Shown here: positions 16,341 to 25,670 of the stretch, in pieces
Position numbering within the stretch: the first letter of the stretch is position 1
Layout of the letters: each line of letters starts with the position of its first letter
NCBI GenBank assembly: GCA_023416135.1
Contig: JAEZIF010000346.1
Span: 1 to 57,182, forward strand
Direction: 5' to 3'
DNA length: 57,182 nucleotides
Source: Pseudomonadota bacterium
GTDB lineage: Bacteria; Pseudomonadota; Alphaproteobacteria; Reyranellales; Reyranellaceae
Notes under the pieces: generated by a model
The model's input: only the letters and a program-made list of their open reading frames with translations
Databases searched by the model: none
Told to the model about the DNA's origin: nothing
Translations under genes and position numbers: made by a program

Positions 16341-17576
16341 ATGGCCACGTTGTATGTCGGCGGTCGCGTTTTCGACGGTGAGAACGTCCTGGACGGGCAG
16401 GCGGTGCTCGAGGAGGACGGCAAGGTCAAGCGGATCGCGCCTGCGGCCGAATTCGCCGGCTTCTCCGGCGACAAGGTCGACACCGCGGGCGGCACGCTGA
16501 TCCCCGGCATCATCGACTGCCACGTCCACTCGCTGAGCGGGGCGGAGGGCAATCCGGGCGCGGTGCAGGACCGCATGACTGCGGCGCAGATCGCGGTGCG
16601 CGGCATGGAGCTGATGCGCAACACGCTCGAAGGCGGCATCACCGCGGTGCGCGACTGCGGCGGCAAGGACTACATCGAGTTCGCGCTGCGTGATGCCTTC
16701 AACAGCGGGCGCTTCCTCGGACCGACCATGCGCTGCGCCGGCCGCATGATCTGCATGACCGGTGGCCACGGCAACCGTACCGGCCGCGTCGCCGACGGCA
16801 TCGACGAGGTGGTGAAGGCGGTACGCGAGCAGGTCCATGCCGGCTCCGACCTGATCAAGATCATGGCGACCGGCGGCGTGATGACTCCCGGCGTCAATCC
16901 CGAGGACGCGCACTACTCGGCCGAGGAGATGAAGGCCGGCATCAGCGAAGCCCATCGTTTCCACAAGTGCTGCGCCAGCCATGCCCAGGGCGCGCTCGGC
17001 ATCCTGAACGCCGTGCGCGGCGGCATCGATTCGATCGAGCACGGCATCTTCATGACCGAGGAGTGCGTCACCGAGATGAAGGAGCGCGGCGTGTGGCTGG
17101 TGCCGACGCTGGCGGCGGTGAAGAACATCCTGAAGGGTTACGACGACGGCGACCGTTCGATCCCCGATTACGTGATCGAGAAGGCGCGCCGCGTATTCGA
17201 CCGCCACATCGCCTCGATCAAGATGTACTACAAGGCCGGCGGCCGCATCGCCATGGGCACCGACGCCGGCACGCCGCACAACCGGCACGGCGAGAATGCG
17301 CGCGAGCTGGAATACATGTGCGAGATCGGCATCTCGACCCGCGATTCGCTGTTCTTCTCGACGGCGAGCGCGGCCGACCTGATGCGGTTGGCCGACCAGG
17401 GCCGCATCAAGGAGGGCAACAGCGCCGACTTCGTGCTGTGCGACGGCGATGCCCTGGCCGACATCAAGCGTGCCGCGCGCAAGGAGAACCACCGCCTGGT
17501 GGTGAAGCGCGGCATCGTCGCCCGCGACAACCGCGACGCCTTCGTCCGGCAGGCCGCGCGGGTCGCCGCCGAATAG
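16341..17576 (+). CDS. Amidohydrolase-family metal-dependent hydrolase (prolidase/imidazolonepropionase-like)
   Basis: The 411-residue product has the amidohydrolase TIM-barrel metal ligands: GIIDCHVHSL (HxH), the lysine in LIKIMATGGVMTPG that would be carboxylated, CASHAQGALG and SIEHGIFM (two His), and AMGTDAGTPHNRHGEN (Asp). This set fits the binuclear Xaa-Pro dipeptidase and aryl-dialkylphosphatase-like branch. The substrate is not deducible. No signal peptide is seen, so it is cytosolic. The ATG at 16341 is preferred because AAGGATGGG lies at a good spacing; the ATG at 16332 abuts that site. It is separated from the next gene by 35 bases on the same strand. Confidence 0.85.
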   Translation: MATLYVGGRVFDGENVLDGQAVLEEDGKVKRIAPAAEFAGFSGDKVDTAGGTLIPGIIDCHVHSLSGAEGNPGAVQDRMTAAQIAVRGMELMRNTLEGGITAVRDCGGKDYIEFALRDAFNSGRFLGPTMRCAGRMICMTGGHGNRTGRVADGIDEVVKAVREQVHAGSDLIKIMATGGVMTPGVNPEDAHYSAEEMKAGISEAHRFHKCCASHAQGALGILNAVRGGIDSIEHGIFMTEECVTEMKERGVWLVPTLAAVKNILKGYDDGDRSIPDYVIEKARRVFDRHIASIKMYYKAGGRIAMGTDAGTPHNRHGENARELEYMCEIGISTRDSLFFSTASAADLMRLADQGRIKEGNSADFVLCDGDALADIKRAARKENHRLVVKRGIVARDNRDAFVRQAARVAAE

Positions 17577-17611
17577 TCGGCCAGGAAGTCCGACGGCTCT
17601 GAAAGCGCCTC

Positions 17612-20164
17612 GTGGAAGAAATCTTCCTGATCCTGATCGGGATCGCCTGGGCTGTCGGCACGCCGATCATCGCCATCGTGGCGCTGGTGCGCACTGGCCG
17701 CCTGCGCGACCAGAATGGGCGGCTGACCGCCGACCTTGCACGGCTGAAGCGGCAGATGGCGGAGACGCCTCTGCCGCCGCCGTTCGTCGAGCAGCCAGTG
17801 GCGGAAGCCGTCGTGCCGCCATCCGGACCGCTGCCGGAGCCGGTGTCCGAACCAGCGCCGGCACCGCCATTCGAGCCCGAACCCGGGCCGACGCCTCTGC
17901 CTCCGCCAATGCCTGTGGCAGCGCCGGCGCAGGTCGGCTGGGAGCAGCGGCTCGGTGCACGAGCCTTCGTCTGGCTCGGCGCGGTCGCCTTGGCGCTCGC
18001 CGCCGTGTTCCTCGTGCGCTACTCGATCGAGGAAGGTTACCTCTCGCCGGAAGTGCGCGTCATCCTGGCGGCGCTGTTCGGCTTCGCCTTGATCGGTGCC
18101 GCCGAACGCGTCCGCAGCCGCGACGACCGCGTTGCCCAGGCGCTTGCCGCAGCGGGCGTCGCCACGCTCTACGGCGCGTTGTTCTCCGCCGTGGCGCTCT
18201 ACGACATGATCTCCAAGGTGGCGGCCGGCGGTGGCGCGGCAGCGTTGACTGCCTTTGCCATCGGCGTGTCGCTGCGCCACGGCGTCTTCGTGGCAGGTCT
18301 CGCCTTCGTCGGCGGCTTCGCCAGCCCTGCCATCATCGGCAGCGAGACGCCCAATACGCCGGTCCTGTTCGGCTATCTGCTTGCGATCGCGGCCGGAACC
18401 CTCTGGGTCATCCGCCTGCGCGGCTGGTGGCCGCTCGGCTGGGGCGTGCTGGCGGGCTCGGCGATCTGGACCGTACTGTGGATGCTGTCCCTGGCCGATG
18501 GTCTGCCCTGGGTCGGACTGTTCCTTGTAGCCGTCGCCGCGCTGTTTGCCTGGGCGACCTGGCGGCGGCTCGGGGAGGGCGACCCGGCGATCGACGTCGC
18601 CGCTCTGGTCTGGGCCGCACTCGGCGCCACCGGCGCGCTGATCGTGGCGCTGATCGTGCAGGACGATGGCAAGCAGACTGCAGGTTGGCTTGCCCTGGGC
18701 GCGCACGGCATTGGCCTCTTTGCTCTGGCACGATGGACGCCGCGCTTCCAATACGTCGCGGCCCTCGCGCCGCTGCTGTCGATCGCGGCGCTGGCCTTGT
18801 GGCGGGACACCGGCGGCTTCAGCAGCATGGCCGCCTCGTTCGGCGGGCTCTACGCCGCCGCAGCCTTCGCCCTGCTGTGGAATGCCGCGCGACCGGGCTT
18901 CTGGGCGGCGTTGGCCGTGTCCGCAGCGCTCGCGCATTTCCTGCTCGCCTGGTACGTGCTGCGCGGCCTTGCCGACGGCACACCGTGGGGCCTTTTGAGC
19001 ATCGCGCTTGCGCTGCCCTTCCTGATCGGCGCCGAGCGGCTGGCGCGCTGGCGAAGCACCATGCCGGGCGCCACTGAGGCGCTGGGCTACTGCGCGGCGG
19101 GCGTTGCCTTCTTCATCGCCGTCGCGATCGCCCTGGAACTGCGCCGTGAATGGATCACGGTCGCCTACGCCGTCGAGTTCGCCGCCGTCGCGGCCATCGC
19201 CGCCCACCTCGGCCTCCACGCGATGCGGCGCCTGTGCTGGCTGCTGCTCGCCGCCGTGATCGTTCGCTTCGTGCTCAATCCCGAGGTGCTGAAATATCCG
19301 CTCGGCGTAACGCCGATCCTCAACTGGATCCTGTGGGGCTACGGGCTGTCGATCGCGGCCCTCGTCGCCGGCCTGCGCTTCCTGCGACCGACCGGGGACA
19401 AGCAACTGGTTCGCGCGACCGAAGCGTCGATCGCCTTGCTCGTCTTCGTGCTGCTCACCCTCCAGGTGCGCAGCATCTTCCGCCACGACGCCATGATGGC
19501 GCCCGACGCGCGGTTCATGGAGCGCGCGTTCTACGGGCTCGTCTGGGGTGCCTTCGCCCTCGCGGCGCTCTGGCTGGCGCGCACGCGCCGCGATGTCGTG
19601 GCCCTGTGGGCGTGGCGCCTGAGCGGCGGGCTGGCCGCGGCGCTGGTTCTGATCGTGCAGCTGCTGGTCGCCAACCCGATTTTCGAGAGGGCCGATGTCG
19701 GCCGCTTGCCAATCGCCAACGGCCTGTTCCTGGCCTACGCACTGCCCGCGGTGATGATGGCGCTGGCACGACAGTGGCTCGATGACGTCGAGGCCAACCG
19801 CAACGTGGCTCTGTTCGCCGAGGCGGGAGCCTCGATCCTGGCCTTCGCCTACGTCTCCTTCGAGGTCCGTCACCTGTTCGATCCCGGCTTCGAAAGACCC
19901 GGGCTCGGTGCGTCCGGCGTGGAGCTCTATGTTTACTCGGTGGTCTGGCTGCTGTTCGGCGTGGCGCTGCTGGCGCTGGGCTTCCTGCGCAACGCGGCGG
20001 CGCTACGGCATGCCGGCATGGCGCTGGTCTGCGTCGTGGTCGCGAAGGTCTTCCTGATCGACATGGCCGGCCTGCAGGGCCTGTTGCGCGTCTTTTCGTT
20101 CCTCGGCCTCGGTGCCGCGCTGGTCGGCCTGGGCTACGCCTATCGTCGCTTTGGGTTCAGATAG
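17612..20164 (+). CDS. DUF2339 multi-pass membrane protein
   Basis: The 850-residue product has one N-terminal membrane segment (ILIGIAWAVGTPIIAIVALV). A short helical stretch and a long Pro/Glu/Ala linker follow (about residues 50-105). About 25 hydrophobic segments then fill the remainder. The first of these regions, RLGARAFVWLGAVALALAAV followed by VRYSIEEGYLSPEVRVIL, is the typical opening of DUF2339. Family members are inner-membrane proteins of unknown function. It starts with GTG. The stop is three bases before the frameshifted ligase gene, which suggests coupling, although no functional link is obvious. Confidence 0.85.
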   Translation: MEEIFLILIGIAWAVGTPIIAIVALVRTGRLRDQNGRLTADLARLKRQMAETPLPPPFVEQPVAEAVVPPSGPLPEPVSEPAPAPPFEPEPGPTPLPPPMPVAAPAQVGWEQRLGARAFVWLGAVALALAAVFLVRYSIEEGYLSPEVRVILAALFGFALIGAAERVRSRDDRVAQALAAAGVATLYGALFSAVALYDMISKVAAGGGAAALTAFAIGVSLRHGVFVAGLAFVGGFASPAIIGSETPNTPVLFGYLLAIAAGTLWVIRLRGWWPLGWGVLAGSAIWTVLWMLSLADGLPWVGLFLVAVAALFAWATWRRLGEGDPAIDVAALVWAALGATGALIVALIVQDDGKQTAGWLALGAHGIGLFALARWTPRFQYVAALAPLLSIAALALWRDTGGFSSMAASFGGLYAAAAFALLWNAARPGFWAALAVSAALAHFLLAWYVLRGLADGTPWGLLSIALALPFLIGAERLARWRSTMPGATEALGYCAAGVAFFIAVAIALELRREWITVAYAVEFAAVAAIAAHLGLHAMRRLCWLLLAAVIVRFVLNPEVLKYPLGVTPILNWILWGYGLSIAALVAGLRFLRPTGDKQLVRATEASIALLVFVLLTLQVRSIFRHDAMMAPDARFMERAFYGLVWGAFALAALWLARTRRDVVALWAWRLSGGLAAALVLIVQLLVANPIFERADVGRLPIANGLFLAYALPAVMMALARQWLDDVEANRNVALFAEAGASILAFAYVSFEVRHLFDPGFERPGLGASGVELYVYSVVWLLFGVALLALGFLRNAAALRHAGMALVCVVVAKVFLIDMAGLQGLLRVFSFLGLGAALVGLGYAYRRFGFR

Positions 20165-20167
20165 AGC

Positions 20168-21435
20168 ATGTTCCCGGAAACCGCCGTCTCGCTCGACGCC
20201 CTGCGCGGCCTGCAGTTCGAGCGCCTACGCGCTGCGGTTCGCCATGCCTACGACAACCAGGCGCCGTACCGCGCCAAGTGTGTCGCGGCAGGTGTTCATC
20301 CCGACGATCTCGGCCGGCTGGAGGACTTGCGGCGCTTTCCCTTCACCTCGAAGGCCGACCTGCGCGACGCCTATCCCTACGGCATGCTCGCCATCCCGCG
20401 GGAGAAGTGCGTGCGCATCCATGCCTCGAGCGGCACGACGGGACGGCCGACCGTCGTCCGGCTACTCGGCGCGCGACATCGACCTGTGGGCAGACCTCAT
20501 GGCGCGTTCGCTCTACGCCGGCGGCGCGCGTCCCGGCGACATCATCCACAACGCCTATGGCTACGGCCTGTTCACCGGCGGACTCGGTGCGCACTACGGC
20601 GCCGAGCGGCTGGGCTGCACGGTGGTGCCGATGTCAGGCGGTTTCGGCGAGCGGCAGGTCCAGCTCATTCGCGAGTTCGGCGCGCGTGGTGCTGATGACG
20701 CCCAGCTACATGCTGGCGATCGCCGATGAGTTCGAACGTCGGGGCATGGAGCCGCGCGACACCGCGATGCGCGTCGGCATCTTCGGGGCCGAGCCGTGGA
20801 CCGAGGGCATGCGGGCCGAGATCGAGCGCCGGGTCGGCATCGACGCCGTCGACATTTATGGCTTGAGCGAAGTGATGGGCCCGCGCGTGGCCTGCGAGTT
20901 CGTCGAGAGCAAGGATGGACCGACCATTTGGGAGGATCACTTCTATCCCGAGATCGTCGATCCGGAGGCTGGCGAGCCGATGCCCGACGGCGAAACGGGT
21001 GAGCTGGTCTTCACCTCGCTCACCAAGGAAGCTATGCCGGTCATCCGCTTTCGCACCCGCGACCTCACGCGCCTGCTGCCGGGGTCGGTCACGGCGATGC
21101 GTCGCATGGCCAAGATCACCGGCCGCAGCGACGACATGCTGATCGTGCGCGGCGTGAACCTGTTCCCGAGCCAGGTCGAGGAGCAGATACTGCGCGACCC
21201 GGTGCTGACCGGACACTACGTCATCGAGCTCACGCGCACCGGCGCGCTGGACGACCTCCTGGTTCGGGTCGAGGCGAGGACGGTGCTTGAAGCGCAAGCC
21301 GCCCAGCGATCGCAGGCGGACCTCGTGCAGCGGCTGAAGGGAATGTGTGGCCTCAGTGCCACAGTGGAAGTCGCCGTGCCCGGCTCGGTCGAGCGCTCAA
21401 CGGGGAAGGCGAAGCGGGTGATCGACCGGCGCTAA
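20168..21435 (+). pseudogene. Phenylacetate-CoA ligase-like gene with two frameshifts
   Basis: The three reading frames together encode an almost complete PaaK-like AMP-forming CoA ligase of about 421 residues. Frame one gives LRGLQFERLRAAVRHAYDNQ and the P-loop SSGTTGRPTVV. Frame two gives YSARDIDLWADLMARSLYAG, AYGYGLFTGGLGAHYGAERL and VVPMSGGFGERQ. Frame three gives LMTPSYMLAIADEFERRG, IYGLSEVMGPRVACEF, then RTRDLTRLLPGS and the C-terminal KITGRSDDMLIVRGVNLFPS. The first shift, near 20453-20461, looks like one extra C after the P-loop. The second, near 20679-20688, lies in a CGCGCG run. All conserved motifs survive apart from the shifts, which suits either recent inactivation or assembly error. 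If intact it would activate an aryl-acetate-type acid. Confidence 0.8.
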
Positions 21436-21677
21436 TTCCAGGGGCCGCCGACGGCCAATCTTATTCTTGCCTTAATCAGGCTCGCATCGGAGGGCGCATA
21501 CCCAAGTTCCGTCGAAAACGTCGGCGGATCCTTGTAGTCCGACGCCTTGGCGTGACTGATGGTGGTGCTGGCGATCGCGATGAAGGTGAATGCGATGGCA
21601 GCGATCACCAGGAAGTCGACCCAGGTGAGGGCGTCCGGTCGGAAGGGACGGGCGGTGGTCCGCGGCTTGCGTTTCAC
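21432..21677 (-). CDS. Small single-pass membrane protein, function unknown
   Basis: The 81-residue product has a basic N-terminus, one membrane segment (WVDFLVIAAIAFTFIAIAST) and a polar C-terminal part that would face the periplasm. It starts with GTG preceded by GAGAGGCGATC. Its stop overlaps the end of the convergent ligase gene by four bases. It lies downstream of pyk on the same strand after a 162-base gap. I do not recognise a family; it could be a weakly supported gene. Confidence 0.5.
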   Translation of the reverse strand: MKRKPRTTARPFRPDALTWVDFLVIAAIAFTFIAIASTTISHAKASDYKDPPTFSTELGYAPSDASLIKARIRLAVGGPWN

Positions 21678-21839
21678 GATCGCCTCTCGATGCGCTGCTG
21701 CTTCTGAAGATCTCTACGAGCGCAAGTTCGGTCCCATCCCCGATTTTTTCAGGGTCGCACTGGGGCGATTCCAAGGACATTGGCAGCTTTTCGTATCGCT
21801 TGTTTCGTGTTGCCCAACGGCAACAGCACCGAGCCGGTC

Positions 21840-23252
21840 TCAGACGTAGGCGATGCGCAGGATGTTGGTCGCACCGGGCGTGCCGAACGGCACGCCGGCG
21901 GTGATCACGAGGCGTTGCCCGTGCTCGGCGATCTTCTGCTGGCGGGCGACGCGCACGGCGCGCGCAACCATGTCGGCGAAGTTGTGCGCGTCATCGGTCT
22001 GCAGGGCATGCACGCCCCAAGTCAAGGCCATGCGTCGCGCCGTGTCGAGCACCGGCGTGAGGCAGAGGATGCGCACGTCAGGGCGCTCGCGCGCCGCACG
22101 CAGGGTCGTCGATCCGGTGGTGGTGTAGGTGACGATGGCGGCGGCCGACAGCGTGTGCGCGCACTGGCGCGCGGCGGCGCTGATCGCGTCGGCGGTCGTC
22201 GCCTCGGGCTCGTGGCGGCTCGCATCCATCAGCTTGCGATAGAGCGGGTCGCGTTCGACGCTCTTCAGGATGCGGTTCATGATGGTGACGGCCTCGACGG
22301 GATAGTCGCCCGATGCCGATTCGGCCGACAGCATCACCGCATCGGTGCCGTCGTAGACCGCGGTCGCCACGTCCGACGCCTCGGCGCGCGTCGGCGTCGG
22401 CGAGTGGACCATGGAATCGAGCATCTGGGTGGCGACGATGGCCGGCCTTCCCGCGACGCGGCAGGCGGCGAGGATGCGCTTCTGCAGCGGCGGCACGGCC
22501 TCGGGCGGCATTTCCACGCCGAGATCGCCTCTGGCCACCATGATGCCGTCGCTCTGCTCGATGATCTCGTCGAGATGGTCGATGGCAAGCGGCTTTTCGA
22601 GCTTGGCCATGACGGCGGCGCGGCCGGCCACCAGCTTTTTCAGCTCGGCGATGTCGTTGGCATGCTGCACGAAGGAGAGCGCCACCCAGTCGACGCCGAG
22701 CGACAGTCCGAAAGTGAGGTCGCGATGGTCCTTGGTCGTCATCGGCGACATCGGGATCATGAGATTGGGCAGGTTGACGCCCTTGCGGTCGCTGATCTGG
22801 CCCGGCACCTCGACCTCGGCGTCGATGGTCGCCTCATCGTGCGCCGTGATGCGCAGGCGCACCTTGCCGTCGTCGATCAGCAGGATGCCGCCCGGTTTCG
22901 CCGCCCTGAAAATCTCGGGATGGGGCAGGGGTATGCGCTTGGCCGTTCCCGGCGCCTCGTCCATGTCGAAGCGCAGCTTCTGGCCCTTCTTCAGCTCGAG
23001 CGTTCCCTTGGCGAAGACGCCCAGCCGGAGCTTGGGGCCCTGCAGATCCATCAGGATGGCGATGGGATGCTTGTATTCCTCCTCCATCGCCCGCAGGAGA
23101 TCGACGCGTTGGCGATGGTCGTCCGGCGTGCCGTGGCTGAAGTTCAGGCGAAAGACGTCGGCGCCGGCCTCGAACAGCGCGCGCAGGCGCTCGCGGCTGG
23201 ACGAAGCGGGACCGAGGGTGGCGACGATCTTGGTGAAGCGATCGCGTTGCAT
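21840..23252 (-). CDS. pyk: Pyruvate kinase
   Basis: Glycolytic enzyme that converts phosphoenolpyruvate and ADP to pyruvate and ATP; 470 residues, normal length. Motifs: KIVATLGPASSSRERLRALF at the N-terminus, FRLNFSHGTPDDH, DLQGPKLRLG, the active-site block AKLEKPLAIDHLDEII with the catalytic Lys, then VARGDLGVEMPPE for Mg binding, and ATQMLDSMVHSPTPTRAEAS. The C-terminal domain includes TTTGSTTLRAARERP. The gene starts nine bases after the ltnD stop and closes the sugar-acid operon, so glycerate- or threonate-derived carbon and pyruvate kinase are likely co-expressed. Confidence 0.96.
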   Translation of the reverse strand: MQRDRFTKIVATLGPASSSRERLRALFEAGADVFRLNFSHGTPDDHRQRVDLLRAMEEEYKHPIAILMDLQGPKLRLGVFAKGTLELKKGQKLRFDMDEAPGTAKRIPLPHPEIFRAAKPGGILLIDDGKVRLRITAHDEATIDAEVEVPGQISDRKGVNLPNLMIPMSPMTTKDHRDLTFGLSLGVDWVALSFVQHANDIAELKKLVAGRAAVMAKLEKPLAIDHLDEIIEQSDGIMVARGDLGVEMPPEAVPPLQKRILAACRVAGRPAIVATQMLDSMVHSPTPTRAEASDVATAVYDGTDAVMLSAESASGDYPVEAVTIMNRILKSVERDPLYRKLMDASRHEPEATTADAISAAARQCAHTLSAAAIVTYTTTGSTTLRAARERPDVRILCLTPVLDTARRMALTWGVHALQTDDAHNFADMVARAVRVARQQKIAEHGQRLVITAGVPFGTPGATNILRIAYV

Positions 23253-23261
23253 GCCTAAAGT

Positions 23262-24176
23262 CTACTTCCTGGGCGACGACACTTTGAAGTCGCCGGCCTG
23301 CTCGTAGACCTTGACGACCGCTGCGTCATCGAGCCGCCCCCAACCCGCACCGGCGGCGGCGAGAAAGAGCTGGTGCGCCGCCGCGGCCATCGGCAGCGGC
23401 AACCGGTGTTCGTGACCGGTGTTCAGCACCAGGCCGAGATCCTTGACAAAGATCTCCACGGCCGACAGCGGCGAATAGTCGTCGTCCAGCATGTGCGGCA
23501 CCCGGTTGCCGAACATCCAGGAGTTGCCGGCGCTGGCCGATATCACTTCGTAGACGGCGCGCGTGTCGGCGCCGGCCTTGGCGGCGAGCGCCATCGCCTC
23601 GGCCGCCGTGGCGATGTGCACGCCGGCCAGAAGCTGGTTCACGGTCTTGACCAGCGAGCCGATGCCCGCCGCCTCGCCCAGGCGAAACACCTTGGCCGAG
23701 GTAGCCGACAGGATCGATTCGGCTGACGCGAACGCCTTGGCCGAGCCCGAGGCCATGAACGTGAGCTCGCCCGATTCGGCGCGGGCGCGGCCGCCCGACA
23801 TCGGCGCGTCCAAGAGCTCGTGACCGGACTTGGCGAGCCGCTCGCCCAGCGCCTTGGCGAAGGCGGCGGGCACGGTCGCGCACTGCATGACCAGGCCGCC
23901 CTTGCGCAGGCTGGCCACCGCACCGCGCTCGCCGTACAGCACCGCCTCGACCTGCTGGGCGTTGACGACAGCCACGACCACCGCATCAGCATGGGCTGCA
24001 GCGGTCTCGGGCGACGACGCCACGGCGCCTCCGACCTTTGCGAATGCCTGCTTTGCCTGCGTGCTGGAATCGACGCCGATCACTTGGTGGCCGTGCTTCA
24101 ACAGGTTCTTCGCCATGCCGAGCCCCATCGAGCCCAGGCCGATGAAAGCGACGACGGGAGTGTTCTTGTCCGCCAT
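23262..24176 (-). CDS. ltnD: L-threonate 2-dehydrogenase-like NAD-dependent dehydrogenase
   Basis: The 304-residue product is a beta-hydroxyacid dehydrogenase. It has the N-terminal Rossmann motif VAFIGLGSMGLGMAKNLLKH (GxGxxG), the substrate-binding block LLDAPMSGGRARAESGELTF, and the catalytic lysine in SLVKTVNQLLAGVHI. In the otn pathway LtnD oxidises threonate to 2-oxo-tetronate. The otnI, otnC and otnK genes immediately upstream in the operon make this assignment stronger than motif matching alone. The start (24176) is five bases after the otnI stop. D-glycerate or tartronate semialdehyde reductase activity is the alternative for this superfamily. Confidence 0.88.
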   Translation of the reverse strand: MADKNTPVVAFIGLGSMGLGMAKNLLKHGHQVIGVDSSTQAKQAFAKVGGAVASSPETAAAHADAVVVAVVNAQQVEAVLYGERGAVASLRKGGLVMQCATVPAAFAKALGERLAKSGHELLDAPMSGGRARAESGELTFMASGSAKAFASAESILSATSAKVFRLGEAAGIGSLVKTVNQLLAGVHIATAAEAMALAAKAGADTRAVYEVISASAGNSWMFGNRVPHMLDDDYSPLSAVEIFVKDLGLVLNTGHEHRLPLPMAAAAHQLFLAAAGAGWGRLDDAAVVKVYEQAGDFKVSSPRK

Positions 24177-24181
24177 GGTTC

Positions 24182-24967
24182 CTACGCCTTGATGCCGTAC
24201 TTCGCTGCCCAGCCCAGGCCCGCGCCGGTCGTGGTCTTGGGCTTGTATTCCAGACCGACATAGCCCTGATAACCCAGGCGATCGAGCACATCGAGGAGAT
24301 AGAGGTGGTTTGCCTCGCCGACGTCGGGCTCGTTGCGATCGGGATTGCCCGCGATCTGGACGTGCGCGGTGATGGGGAACAGCCGTTCGGTGCGCCTGGT
24401 CAGGTCTCCTTCGGTGACCTGCAGGTGGTAGAGGTCGAGCTGTAGCTTCAGATGCGGCGCACCGACCTCGCTCATGATCTGCTCCACCTGGCTCGTGGTG
24501 TTGGTGAAGTAGCCGGGAATGTCGCGGTGGTTGATCGGCTCCAGCACCAGGTTGGTGCCGCTCTTGGCCGTGCGGTCGCAGGCCATCTTGAGGTTGGAGA
24601 TGAAGGTCTTGTGCATCGCCTTCACATCGGCGCCGGGCGCGATCATGCCCGACATGACGTGCAGCGTGCGGCACTCCAGCACCTTGGCGTAGTCCAACGC
24701 CTTGTCGAGGGCAGCGGCGAACTCGGCTTCGCGGCCGGGCAGGGCGGCGAAGCCGCGCTCGCCCTTGCTGGCGTCGCCGGCCGGCAGGTTGAACAGCGCC
24801 TGCGTCAGCTTGTGCTTCTTGAGCTCGGCCGCGATGTCGGCGGCCGGCGCCTCGTAGGGGAACAGGATCTCCACCGCCTTGAAGCCGTGCGCGGCCGCGG
24901 CGCCGAAGCGCTGCAGGAACGGCACCTCCTGGTAGATCCACGAAAGATTGGCGGCGAGCTTGGGCAT
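24182..24967 (-). CDS. otnI: 2-oxo-tetronate isomerase OtnI
   Basis: The 261-residue product is a xylose-isomerase-like TIM barrel of the hydroxypyruvate isomerase family. It shows PKLAANLSWIYQEVPFLQRF, FKAVEILFPYEAPAADIAAE, LVLEPINHRDIPGYF with the metal-binding Glu, then LKLQLDLYHLQVTEGDL, HVQIAGNPDRNEP and GYVGLEYKPKTTTG. In the threonate pathway OtnI converts 2-oxo-tetronate to 3-oxo-tetronate. Context with otnC, otnK and ltnD separates it from true hydroxypyruvate isomerase (Hyi), which is the main alternative. It is cytosolic. A 55-base gap separates it from the otnC stop. Confidence 0.9.
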   Translation of the reverse strand: MPKLAANLSWIYQEVPFLQRFGAAAAHGFKAVEILFPYEAPAADIAAELKKHKLTQALFNLPAGDASKGERGFAALPGREAEFAAALDKALDYAKVLECRTLHVMSGMIAPGADVKAMHKTFISNLKMACDRTAKSGTNLVLEPINHRDIPGYFTNTTSQVEQIMSEVGAPHLKLQLDLYHLQVTEGDLTRRTERLFPITAHVQIAGNPDRNEPDVGEANHLYLLDVLDRLGYQGYVGLEYKPKTTTGAGLGWAAKYGIKA

Positions 24968-25022
24968 TTGATCATCCCTGATGTCCCTCCCCACTGCATG
25001 GAGAGGAAGGTGACTGTCGCAA

Positions 25023-25670
25023 TCACGACGGAAACGCCGCTTCGACGTCGCGCACCTGTGCATCCGAAAGCAGGCGAACCTTGAAGCCCTGCAGAAGCAG
25101 ATGGAGCTTGGCAGTCTCCTCCAGCTCCTCGATCGAGGCCGAGGCGGCCGACAGCGAGGTGCCGGCGACGACCGGACCGTGATTGGCCAAGAGCACGGCG
25201 CGATGGCCTTTGGCGTAATCGCGGATGGCGTCGGCCAGCTTGGGATCGCCCGGCTTGAAATAGGGCACAAGCGGCAGCTTGCCGACGCGCATCACGAAGT
25301 AGGGCGTGATCGGCGGCAGGGTCGTGTCCTTGTCGTGATGGCACGACGGATCGAGGCAGGAGATCGCCACCGCGTGCGTGCAATGCAGGTGTACGATGGC
25401 GCCGTCCTTGGGGCGCACGTCGTAGACCGAGCGGTGCAGCAGCGCCTCCTTGGTCGGCGGGTCGCCGCCGACGTGCTTGCCTGAAAGGTCGAGCTTGGAG
25501 AGCTGGCCGGGCTCGAGCTCGCCGAGCGAGGAATTGGTCGGCGTCATCAACCAACCGTCGTCGATGCGCGCGCTGATGTTGCCTGACGTGCCAGGGCAGA
25601 GGCCGCGCGCGGCGAGCTTGGCGCCGAGCGCGCAGATCGTCTCGCGTATCTTGGCTTCTTTGCCGCTCAT
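25023..25670 (-). CDS. otnC: 3-oxo-tetronate 4-phosphate decarboxylase OtnC
   Basis: Class II aldolase/adducin-family enzyme of 215 residues. It shows the GLCPGTSGNISARIDDG phosphate-binding block, the zinc-ligand cluster AIVHLHCTHAVAISC, the PYFKPGDPKLADAIRDYAKG segment and the second zinc region VLLANHGPVVAGTSL. In this pathway OtnC decarboxylates 3-oxo-4-phosphotetronate to dihydroxyacetone phosphate. The start at 25670 overlaps the otnK stop by four bases (ATGA), so the two are translationally coupled. L-fuculose phosphate aldolase is the generic relative; the neighbours support OtnC. Confidence 0.9.
   Translation of the reverse strand: MSGKEAKIRETICALGAKLAARGLCPGTSGNISARIDDGWLMTPTNSSLGELEPGQLSKLDLSGKHVGGDPPTKEALLHRSVYDVRPKDGAIVHLHCTHAVAISCLDPSCHHDKDTTLPPITPYFVMRVGKLPLVPYFKPGDPKLADAIRDYAKGHRAVLLANHGPVVAGTSLSAASASIEELEETAKLHLLLQGFKVRLLSDAQVRDVEAAFPS

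Noticed and set aside
17228..19873. Very long open frame antisense to the amidohydrolase and DUF2339 genes
   Set aside because: It is Gln/Arg/Asp-rich without motifs and mirrors two well-supported genes on the other strand; such shadows are expected in GC-rich DNA.
21809..21824. GTTGCC-CAAC-GGCAAC hairpin after pyk as a terminator
   Set aside because: The stem is perfect, but no T-run follows in the minus-strand direction, so it was not called.
24182..24967. Hydroxypyruvate isomerase (Hyi) as the identity of the otnI gene
   Set aside because: The motifs fit both, but adjacency to otnK, otnC and ltnD favours OtnI.
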